The notes beneath the pieces are model-generated. The model searched no databases. It had not been told where the DNA came from and worked only from the letters and a program-made list of their open reading frames with translations. DNA of 64,000 bases from Mytilus edulis (lineage: Eukaryota > Mollusca > Bivalvia > Mytilida > Mytilidae). The stretch lies in NCBI RefSeq assembly GCF_963676685.1, contig NC_092346.1, forward strand, positions 77,329,821 to 77,393,820, given 5' to 3'. Made by a program: the position numbers and the translations under genes. This document shows, piece after piece, positions 11,748 through 21,900 of this stretch. Each line of letters begins with the position of its first letter. Position 1 is the first letter of the stretch.

Positions 11748-12987
11748 CAGTGTTCTCCCCAGGATTTTTGGATAGCACCAGGGTAACGCGTGACGAAATG
11801 AATTTTACAGTATTTTGTGTCGCTTTGCGTCGCTTATTTTTTTTCTTGTTACTTTTTGTCATTACCTGTTTGCCTTTGTTTTGTTTACTGTGGAACTGTG
11901 TTGTAGGACTTTGGGTCAGAAAATTATTGGTAGAAAAAGTAAATTAATAAACAGTTTGTATACTTTAATATCTTTGAAGAATAAATAAAAGAAAGCACAA
12001 TTTGTCTTTAAGCTAAAGTCACTTCTTATATTTTGATCAAGCCATTTTGTCTCGATACTTGTAGTTACACTACACATTCCCCATAACAATGAACTTTAAA
12101 CAAGATTTTTGATACAGAACCTTCAGTAAATTAAAAACTATTTTCCATAGTTTTAGATCTGATTCTTTTAGACAACAACAAATTTGTTTTTATGATTAAT
12201 ACTTTGTTACAGACATGGAGAGTACTTTAAAAGAGTTTTCTATTCACAAAGTTCATCCCTAGCTTTAGTCCTGCATGGGAATGTATTAGAGTTGTGGCAG
12301 TAGGCTTTTTAGACTTGTTACAGTCAAATACTTTAAACATTGTATAAATTACCCATATATTACATTATGTCTGTGCATCAATAATGGTATGATTCTCAAA
12401 AATAATTTGCAAAACATTTTTGATGGTATGTTCTAAGAATGTTTTCATCCTTAATGTAACATTCTAATATAATTTTGCATTCAATTTGTACTTTATTTTT
12501 ATTTGCAATGAGAAATTATATGTGAGGAGCATTTATTTGTAATTAACAAAATCAGGGGAAGTAACTCCACAATTAATTCCTAAAAGGCAAATTATTTTGA
12601 CTTTAGACTGGCGTAATAGGGTTCATTAACAAATGTCTGCTTGTCCCTCACAAGTCTGTTATTTAAATTATGATCTCTTAATTAATTGAAACACAAAAGA
12701 ATCATGTACATCGATTAAATCCAATCATCAAGGTTAACCTCAACAGGTAAATCGATCACGTGGTGTAAACAATCATCTTGTCAATACTGGATTAAACTGG
12801 TTAGAACTGGTCAATTTTGATGTAAAGTTGAAGTCATCTGAAACTTTACCGATTTAAATACGATTTTTTTACCGAAAACTTTAGCACCACGGAAAAAAAT
12901 TATACATCGCGGCAAGAACGATACCACCGCGGCAGAAAATTATACATCGCGGGCCCGTGGTCCTTTAAGGGCCTGGGGAGAACACTG
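11748..12987. mobile_element. TIR element with CAGTGTTCTCCCCAGG termini
   Basis: Left end CAGTGTTCTCCCCAGG (11748) and right end CCTGGGGAGAACACTG (ending 12987) are 16-bp perfect inverted repeats bounding 1,240 bp. The start CAGTG fits hAT-type ends, but only a 5-bp flanking repeat TTGTT is visible, not 8 bp. Near the right end ATTATACATCGCGG occurs twice. No transposase is encoded, so it is non-autonomous. Confidence 0.7.
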
Positions 12988-14172
12988 TTGTTGAAGGCTG
13001 TAGGGTGACCTATAATACTTTTTTAGGCTTTGATCTTTATCATTAGAACTCTGCTTGATATTTGGCATCCATAATACTTCTCCTTATTCATGTTATTATT
13101 ATATTATGTATCTGCTTTGCTTTATGCTATATATACATGTAAATCATTTCAGTATAGATTTTTGTACTGCTAGTTTTTTTTTTTGGAATGTCATTTTGAA
13201 TGTTGGGTGTTGAGTTTCTGTTCATATTGATCATGATTTAAAATTTCCAGGACAATGGGTGTTTGGGTAAATTTGTTTTATTAAGTACATGTATCTGATA
13301 CAATACATGTAGGTCTGTTTTTCCTTGCTAGTAAAACTGGCCACATGGAATATGTATGAAAGTATTAAAAGTAATCATTTAAGTCCATCATACAATACAT
13401 ATATTTTTATAAATGCTGAAGTTCTTAGTGGAGGGGGGGCAAGGGGGGTCCCAATAACAGCAAAACAGCAAATTGATTTGGCTCATAACAGATAACAAGG
13501 AATTAAAATGGACAAAAACAGATAACAGTAAATGAAATATTAAAATAATTCGGTTTTTGACAAATCAGTATTTCTTATTACGGATATAATCCTTTGTAAT
13601 GCATTCCATTTTTTATGACTATGTTTTTAGTATTAATTTATGTGTCTAGAATGTGTTTAAACTACTACTCAATATATTATAATATTTTTTATACGCTCGT
13701 TTACGGAACGTAATATGGTATACTGTTGTCCGTCTGTTGTCAACATGTCGGACATTAACTCAAAAACACTTTAACCATTTGAATTAAACTTTGGGAAATT
13801 GTTTATATCTATTGACGTGAGCTCCCTTTTTGGTTTTGGTTTTTTTTTTATAAATTTTAGATTTTAAGTTTCTGGGTAGGTAATGGGTTTTTATTCAATA
13901 AAATTGGTGTTTTTTTTCAGTTTTCTGATAATATCTCAAAAATGCTTTCACAAAGCAAGGAATTTTGGTGAATTTTTTATATCTATTAACATGAGGTAAC
14001 TTTCAATTTTTATAAATTTTAGATTTTACGTTTCCGAGTTAACGGGTTTTATTAATTAAAAAGGGGTGATTTTCCAGTTTTCAGACATTAACACAAAAAT
14101 GTTTTCAGCAGTTCTCATGAAATGTTGGTGTATTGTTTATATATATTGACTGAAGCTCCCTTTGTTGCTAAT

Positions 14173-14251
14173 GTTATATTAAAATTTTGTCTTTGGCAAT
14201 TCACAATTTTACTATAACAACTCATTGCCAAAGACAAAATTTTAATATAAC
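14173..14251. repeat. Perfect 28-bp inverted repeat (hairpin)
   Basis: Arms 14173-14200 and 14224-14251 are perfect reverse complements around a 23-nt loop. It sits inside the hAT-like element, at the end of the RT fragment. Confidence 0.85.
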
Positions 14252-14690
14252 ACTAATAAAAAAAGTGACCTTAAAGAGTTTGAATATTCTGACTTTTTCT
14301 AAATGACCATTTAATGAGGTGTGTGAATTTTTATTAATAAAACTATCAGGCAAAGTGGTATATAGGGTAGAAAAATCAAAAGCACCAATTATAAGCATGC
14401 AATTTATCAAGTACATCGAACGAATTTTGACACTCTAAAAGCAATTTATTCCACTATTTTCAAAGGCCTTATTTGAACAATTTTTTATCAGCTGAGGTTT
14501 TTGATTGTACCAAGTGTACTAGTAAGTAGAATACATAGTTTAGTAGGGAAACAATGGCTTGAAACGAAATAAATCTTTGTTTGTAATGAGTTATGTGCAG
14601 CTTCGGACCCAAGTACATGGTTGGAACTTTCATTGTACAATGCATTTGGTTCTGCCTTGAAAAGAATCACAGAGCTGAGTCTATGTACCA
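14250..14690 (-). pseudogene. Decayed Penelope-like reverse transcriptase fragment
   Basis: Minus-strand translation gives FPTKLCILLTS, a frameshift near 14,490, then NKAFENSGINCF, an in-frame stop, and AFDFSTLYTTLP (14348-14383). FDFSTLYT followed by a proline is the reverse-transcriptase motif typical of Penelope-like elements. At least one frameshift and one stop mean it is dead. Only about 110 residues of the finger/palm region are recognisable. It is embedded in a hAT-like element, so either it was captured or it landed there before decay. The family assignment rests on memory of PLE RT motifs. Confidence 0.6.
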
Positions 14691-15888
14691 TATAATATAA
14701 AAGGATAAGTGGTTGTTAGGACCTTGTCCTTAACTGAGATCCTTGTAAGATACTCCTGGCCATATGTTTTCCTTTTTGTCATATTAAGAATTGTTTTAAT
14801 TTAATATGTTCGTACGGAAAACAAGGAACATTATTCTCATACAAAAAATTAAGATAATTCTAAATACACATTCATAAAAAAAAATGGAATTTATTACAAA
14901 GGATAATCATAAGATATGCTTGAATTGTCCTGGACCTCACTTAATTCTGTGATGGGTATATGTTAATGGAATCCTTCTCTGAATACGGGACAAACATATT
15001 AGTAGTGGTAGACCCCAATGGCCAATGATCTTCAATTTATACCGAATATTGACTGTCAAAAAAATGCTAACATTCCAATTTTCAATAACAGTTAACAGCA
15101 AATACATTATCACAATAACAGATAACAAAAAATCTAAAAGCCCAATAACAGCTAACAAAGAATAAGACAATAACAGCTAACAGCAAATATATTTTCAAAA
15201 TAACAGATAACAAAGAATTAAATTGCCCCATAACAGCATAACAGTTAAACCCCTTGCCCCCCCTCTTAGTGGTTTTCTGTATAATCTTAGTTACATGTGC
15301 ATGATGTACCTGTTAAAAAACACAAAATGATAACGTTTGGTTTGTCAAACTAAAGAGCTCTCATGTTAAGTTGAAAAAAAACTTCTTATTCATAGTCCAA
15401 AAAATTTAATTAAATTTTACAACTGAAATGTGAAACATGTTATAAATCATAAATGTATTATATATACAAATAAAGTTGTTTTGTATTCCAAATTGTGTCA
15501 TGTCAGATGTCATTTTAATATAACTTAGGTGTATAGTTTTCTCTTTAGTTTGATTAAAGATGCTTAACATGTTAAAAAGACATTAGATATATTTATAAAC
15601 CTTTTGCATTAAAGATGACAACATTTAGTTCATTGTTTGTATAATACCAGTAAATCTTTTGATCTTTAAACGTTTTAAAATTCTCTTTATAAACTTGAAT
15701 AAACATGCATGTTAAATGATTTCCTTGCATGACTAAAGCTTATAAATACAGGGCTATTCCTGCATATCATCAAGCAAAACATCCATGTTCTTTTTGTTAT
15801 TGTTTTTTTATTGTATCATTTTACCTGATTTGTAGATCTTAATGCACTAGCAGCACTACGGTACATTTATTTACTATTTCTTAATGCA

Positions 15889-16051
15889 CTACATGTATTT
15901 ACTATTTATATAATCTCCGTCTTTACTGTCTATATGTGGTTGTTTGTTAAAGGTATCCCATATACCAGTACATTGTATTCGATAAACAAATTGTTTGTTT
16001 ATGCCATCAACATTTGTTGTGAGTAAGTCTTGAGACTCATTGTTGTGACCC
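15889..16051. other. Intron, no feature seen
   Basis: AT-rich sequence before a degenerate MITE; the minus-strand open frame here comes from the adjacent repeat. Confidence 0.4.
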
Positions 16052-16222
16052 TGTGCATAGGCGGATGTGCTCCCCCCCCCCCCCCCCCCCCCCTTTGTGT
16101 GAAAAATTTGTTTGATCATATAGGAAATTACTAAGGCATCGCTGCAGCAGGCCCCCTCTTTTCTTTGGTCTGTCAGTGCCCCCCTCCCTTTTACAAAAAG
16201 ATCTGGATCTGCCACTGCTATT
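16052..16222. mobile_element. Degenerate hAT-type MITE containing a C22 homopolymer
   Basis: The right end, read on the minus strand, is GCAGTGGCAGATCCAGATC, a hAT-like terminus. The left end AGGCGGATGTGC is a decayed partner followed by 22 consecutive C (16072-16093). No coding capacity. Confidence 0.45.
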
Positions 16223-16394
16223 TGTTGTTTTTGTTGTGTATTATAAAACCATAGTGCTTCAGATTTTCTACAGTCCTTCTTTTGATCCTTATGAAATAAA
16301 CAGAAAACCTCTAAATTTTACATATCTGATGAGACCTTTTTTGTACTGAAAAGTGTGGGAGCATGCTAAATTTTGAAATAGCATATTTTATATA

Positions 16395-16575
16395 AAAAGG
16401 AAGATGTGGTATGATTGCCAATGAGACAACTGTCCACAAGAGACCAAAATGACACAGACATTAACAACTATAGGTCACCGCCTTCAACAATGAGCAAAGC
16501 CCATACCACATATTTAGCTATAAAAGGCCCCCATATGACAATGTAAAACAATTCAAACGAGAAAACTTGCTCGTT
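16395..16575 (+). repeat. Short interspersed repeat (GATGTGGTATGATTGCC family), full-length-like copy
   Basis: It begins GAAGATGTGGTATGATTGCC and continues through GAGACAACTGTCC, CAACTATAGGTCACC and CAACAATGAGCAAAGCCC to ATTCAAACGAGAAAAC. Related copies lie at 62,350-62,510 (+) and, reversed, at 22,815-22,970, 30,230-30,390 and 52,040-52,165. No tRNA-like head is evident. Confidence 0.65.
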
Positions 16576-18309
16576 TTATGTTTAAATCTGTTATGAAACT
16601 TTTTTAAGTCTAATTTCAAGCATTATCATCTTGAATTATGTTTGCAAGATCCTGTATAAAAAATTCAGCGTTTGCTTGTAAAGGAAATTGTATATTTTCT
16701 TATTTCTTCTCTGTAATCGCAAGGCCAAACCTTCTTATGAACCAGAGCTGTAAAGAAAGATGACGAGTAGACTTACTATATATTGTACAGGGATAGTTTT
16801 TTTGACAGCAATTATTACATACAGATTTTATCTGTTACAAACTAAAGGGCCCATCTGAACCTACTTGGGCAGAAATTATTATAAAATTATGCTGTATTGC
16901 ATTCAGTTTTTATGTCTGCAGTTAAGAGCATCATACCCTAAAAGCTGGTAGATTTCACTCTTAATGTGTTTTTTTTTAAAGCTATTCATCAGTCAACACC
17001 GAATTCAGATCTACACAATGATCGCATATATATCTTTTATACTATAAAGCAGAACAGGACCATTTCTGATTACATTGACATAAATGCTGTACATGTATTA
17101 AGTAGAGCCTTGACACTTAGGAGGATTGCCAACAATTTTCATAAATGATGTTGACAACTTAGGACCTATTTAATTTATAATAATTCATTAGGTTTAATAT
17201 TTATAAAAATTACAAAGGGTTACAGATTTATATGTTGATAAAGAAAACAAAGCAACACCGGAGAGACTATTTAAAACCTTATCTTTTATATAAATATATT
17301 TTTTATTAAATTGAATGATGAATTGGTTTGTAAAAAAGATCTGTTATTGTTTGGGATGCACTTGATTACTTTGATATTAAATAACCGTATTTAAATAGAG
17401 AATTAGACCAAAGAAGATGTTTATTGTTCAGTTATCAGTAAAAGTTGAGCATGAAGAGTGTTGAATACAGAAAATTTACACCTCAATTATATACATCATT
17501 AAATTAGTTTAAAATTTTTGTGAAGTGATGAATTTTGTAGTCCAACATGATAGTGTCATTTCAATAAACATTTTGGATTATTACTATGATACTGATAGCA
17601 AGAAAGGTTGGTATCAGCTGTATTTGTCATTACCCCACACACAACTGACCGATATCATTCTTATTTGGTTGGGCACATTTTGATATGAATTTGTGATAGT
17701 TTTCAGTTTAGTAGGACTTAGCTTTAAAACCTTATCACTGGATTAAGTTTTACAGTGTCAGCTGCTTTGTTAATATCATTCTAATGATCTATGCAATCAG
17801 TATTTTTAATATATAACAGGCAGACATATGTACCTGCATTTTTGTCCGAAAGCAAACACAACTAATGAAAGAATGAGAAAGTAGCTTTGAACAAATAAGA
17901 AATTTAGAGAGCTTGTTTATAGTATTTGCTACCTGACATTCAGTCAGTCGATCAAAAAAATAAATTTCTATGGTTATGTTTTGCGGAAATCATACATGTA
18001 TGTTATCAATACTACTTACATGTAGCTGTGGACATCATTGTTTAGTCGGATACACATGCAAAATGTTTTACCACAAAGACTTTTAAAAGGAAATGAGCCT
18101 CCTAAGGATGACATTTAACAAGTTATGCCCCATTAAAATATTATTTATAACAAAATTACATTGTAATTGTTCTGAAGCCTTCATTTCTCTAAGATATATA
18201 TAAACTGTTTTTTAGTTTTTACCTTTGTTTCTTGGATAGATAAGTATTTGATAAAAGTAGGGGACATTGGACCTCTTCTATTATACATATAACAAACAGT
18301 TCACTGTTG

Positions 18310-18642
18310 CAGATCCAGGTGGAGTGTTCCGGGTGTTGGAACCCCTCTTTTTTTTTGACAATCAATGCATTTGAATTGGGTCATATACTGTAAATTCAGA
18401 AATTATTGCGAGGTTTTAATTAATGCGAATAATGCGACTGAGTAAGTATCGCAATAATAAGAACTCGCATTCTTATATATCTGATACATATATCTGTATG
18501 CCGATCTTCCTGACATCGCAATAATTAATCTTACACTTTTGTCCATTTTTCAAAGATCGCAATAATATTAAATGCACGCAAAAATTTCTGAATTTACAGA
18601 AGTTGGGACCCCCTTTTAAACTAGCTGTCCCCCCCCCCCCCT
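18310..18642. mobile_element. hAT-type MITE interrupted by a second MITE
   Basis: The outer element starts GCAGATCCAGG and has GGAACCCCTC on its left and GGGACCCCC plus a C-run on its right. Between these sits a complete inner element (18388-18599). The order shows that the inner one inserted later. Confidence 0.5.
18388..18599. mobile_element. MITE with CTGTAAATTCAGAAATT termini
   Basis: Left terminus CTGTAAATTCAGAAATTATT and right terminus, read in reverse, CTGTAAATTCAGAAATTTTT. The inverted repeat is 23 bp with one mismatch and runs into TTGCG. Length 212 bp, non-coding, nested in an older hAT-type MITE. Confidence 0.75.
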
Positions 18643-18831
18643 GTGTATGTATACATGTATGCTGCTGTTGGTTATTATGAAATTTTACAATGGATATTGT
18701 AGTTGGTGCCTTAATTATCCTACCAACGATCAGTTATAATCCATCATTAGAACACCACTAGGACCAGATATATTAAATAAATACTATGAATTACTGACAA
18801 TGGTTTTATGTTTTACATTTCAGATGGTACT

Positions 18832-18930
18832 ATGAAGGCTAAAAGAGGAAAGTATAGATTGAGTCCAAATGAAGAGGCACAGCTAGTTAAAGATGAAACA
18901 GAGCGAAGACGTAAACAGAGAATTATACAA
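18832..18930 (+). CDS. CEP295: CEP295 coding exon 1
   Basis: Acceptor CAG ends at 18823 and the donor is CAA|gtaatt. It carries an 8-nt leader and then residues 1-33, with the RLSPNEEA motif diagnostic of the CEP295 N terminus and an ERRRK stretch. Phase 0 out. An ATG at 18824 in another frame stops after three codons. Confidence 0.92.
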
Positions 18931-21900
18931 GTAATTTAACCTTAAAGTTTAAAATTCATATACCGGTAATCTAGAAAACATTGCTGAATCACCAGTAGAG
19001 AAATTTTGTCTTGACAGTGGATAAACATTATAGATTTAATCTGTAAACGCTCTTCAGCTTTGTATTTGGCCTTCCAACTGACCTGTTATAATATGTGTAT
19101 CACTGATGTGTTTTATGAAATCGAAATGCATGTCTGGCATAAAAAATTATATGCCTGGAATCTTTGATGAGTTGCTTTTCCTTTTTCACTAGTTATAAAT
19201 CTATAAAGGTTCTATGAAGTTATTCAATGTTTTTTCTATACAATGGTTAATTTTTGTCGAGCCTGCGACTATTGTCGCAGAAAGCTCGACATAGGGATAG
19301 TGATCCAGCTGCGGTGGTGTTAGCTCACTTCTTAAAAGCTTTATATTTTAGAAAGTGGAAGACCTGGATGCTTCATACTTTGTATATAGATGCCTCATGT
19401 TACGAAGTTTCCGTCAGTCACATGTCCAATGTCCTTGACCTCATTTTCATGGTTCAGTCACTACTTGAAAAAAAGTTATGATTCTTTGTAATGTTAAATT
19501 TTCTCTTATTATAAGTAATAGGATAACTATATTTGGTATGTGCGTACCTTACAAGGTCCTCATGCCCGTCAGACAGTTTTCACTTGACTTCTACCTCATT
19601 TCATGGATCAGTGAACAAGGTTAAGTTTTGGTGGTCAATTAAGTCCTTATCTTAGATACTATAAGCAATAGGTCTAGTATATAACTGGTGTATGGAAGGA
19701 CTGTAAGGTGTACATGTTAAACTGGCAGGTGTCATCTGACCTTGACCTCATTTTCATGGTTCAGTGGTTATAACTTATTGTTAAGTTTTTGTGTTTTGGT
19801 CTGTTTTTCTTATACTGTATGCAATAGGTCTACTATATTTGGTGTATGAAATGATTGTAAGATGTAAATGTCTAGCTGGCAGGTGTCATCTGACCTTGAC
19901 CCTATTTTCATGGTTCGGTGGTCAAAGTACAGTTTTTCAGTTTTGGTTTTTTTTTCTAATTTTATATGCAATAGCTCAACTATATTTGGTGTATGGAAAT
20001 ATTTTATGATCTATGTGTCAGTCAGGCAGGTTTTGTTTGACCTTGCCTCCTTTTCACGGTTCATTGCTCATTGTCAAATTTGTATGTTTTGGTCCAGTTT
20101 TTCTTAAACTACATGTTTTAGCAATAGGTCAACTATATTTGTTGTATGGAAGAAATGTTAGCTCTACATGTTTTCCTAGCATTGTTCATCTGACCTTGAC
20201 TTCATTTTCATGGTTCATTGGTCAATTTTTTGTTTTCTTGGTTAATGTTAAGTTTATGTGACAGTTTTAATAAAGCTTTATATTTAGGACTATCAACATA
20301 ATATCAATGATTACTAATCATTAGTAAAGAAGGCGAAACATTTCAGCATGTGTACTCTTGTTTAATACATATACATGCTTAAAATAATTTGAGCTTGCTG
20401 CCTCTGTAAATATATAATTTTTTTACACCATATTTATTTAAAACTAAAGAAGCTAGACAAGAATGAAAGCTAATATTTGCTTGAAAACATACTTTTTATT
20501 TTGTGTTCTGAAAGAAAAAACAAATAAAAAAAAGTTGAAGAATTAACACATGGTACTTTAAATCTTGTTATGCACTAAGGTTTAAAAATAAAAAGACTAA
20601 ATAAGATATTATATGTTGGCCATTTTAGTATCATAAGTTCATAACTTAAATATAGTATATCGGTACTGTCTGTTCACACTTCCTAGAAAGTCTAAGTTAA
20701 TGGCAAATATTTTACAGTAAAAGAATACATTTTGGCCTGAATCACTTTCATTTGATGTGCTAATTCAAGTTTCATTGTCAAAGTTATGAATTACTATGTA
20801 TTAGGTAAAACAAGAATTATGGATTAGTGTATTACCACTAGTAATCTGATAAGTAACTTACAAGTGGCGTTAGTATTATTAGTATTCTCATTTGTCGGAT
20901 TTTATAAATATACATGAAAAGCTTTTTAAAGTTAAAATCAAATTTTGACTTCAGGCCTAGACAGAAATCAGTATTGTATTATTATCAGCTATGATAATAT
21001 AATGTACTTTAAATCTTGTTTCTTCTTAATCAATTAAACCCATATAGAACAAATCCTAAAAGTAATTTCGTTGAAATGCATGAATTTGAAATAATTCTGA
21101 TTGACAAATTCAAGTCAAATCAGAAAAATTATACTTAAATTCCTTTTGAAGGTATCATATTCATTCACAATAAAAAGATGCATACATGTATACAGACTTT
21201 CTACCTAAGTAAATATACTAGTTAATATGGTGCTTTCATTCCTCAAAACCCAAAGTTAAGAGGGAACTTCCAGTTTGTTGCATTTTTTCATGTCACATGG
21301 ATTGAAGCCTGTTACATTGAAAAAAAGGTACATCTTGGCAATTTTTAAAGACCCCTATTAATGCAGCCAAAGAATGTTTTTAGTTATTATCTTATTATTG
21401 TAAGCTTTAAGACTGTAGATAAAAAAAACTTAAGATAACAAAAATAACCAGCAAGACAAGATCTACAATGAAATCAACATGGACAAAACCTTCAAAACTT
21501 ATAGGAGTTATTGCATAAAAATATAGTAGATATGCCAATACATACAATTAACAACGCCTGGTGATGTTTCATAGCCTGACCGGTTTTGGTCCAAAGCGGA
21601 CCTTCATCAGAGGCAGAATGATGGATTAATATTTGCACCCTTTTTATATAGATACAGCATGTACACTAACCATGATAACTGGGGGTTCAGTGTATTGGCA
21701 TATCTACTATATTTTTATGCTTTTACATTTTCCCCCCACTGATACACATAATTAATATGGGTTCTACAAACGAGAGCTCTATTTGGAGTTAATGTGTTTA
21801 GTGACCTCTTATGTCAGTACGCCTTTCCTACATTGCTTATAAGAGTTATTGCTCGTACATGAATATTTGTCATTTTTGCTTTGATCTATATAAAAAAACT

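Larger units (their letters stand above)
13432..15264. mobile_element. hAT-like non-autonomous element with perfect TIRs and 8-bp target duplication
   Basis: Perfect 16-bp terminal inverted repeats (A, seven G, CAA, four G, and the reverse complement) are flanked on both sides by the direct repeat CTTAGTGG (13424-13431 and 15265-15272). An 8-bp duplication is the hallmark of hAT insertions. Both ends are lined with degenerate AATAACAGATAACAAAGAAT motifs. The interior holds a second repeat (13,690-14,160), a hairpin (14,173-14,251) and a decayed Penelope-type RT fragment. No hAT transposase is visible. Confidence 0.75.

Noticed and set aside
15889..16215. 108-codon minus-strand ORF with a poly-Gly run
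   Set aside because: The Gly run is the C22 homopolymer of a decayed MITE; no homology recognised.
16325..16350. CTGATGAGACC on the plus strand as a second hammerhead core
   Set aside because: No complementary stem II or stem I strands and no GAAA box at the right distance.
19254..20261. Several 70-80 codon ORFs
   Set aside because: They fall within the 1.1-kb long repeat and are not conserved in the other copies.
21498..21856. Similar CTTATARGAGTTATTGC phrases on both sides of the 208-bp palindromic unit as a long target duplication
   Set aside because: The same phrase appears to be part of the degenerate subunits of the surrounding repeat, so it is not evidence for insertion.
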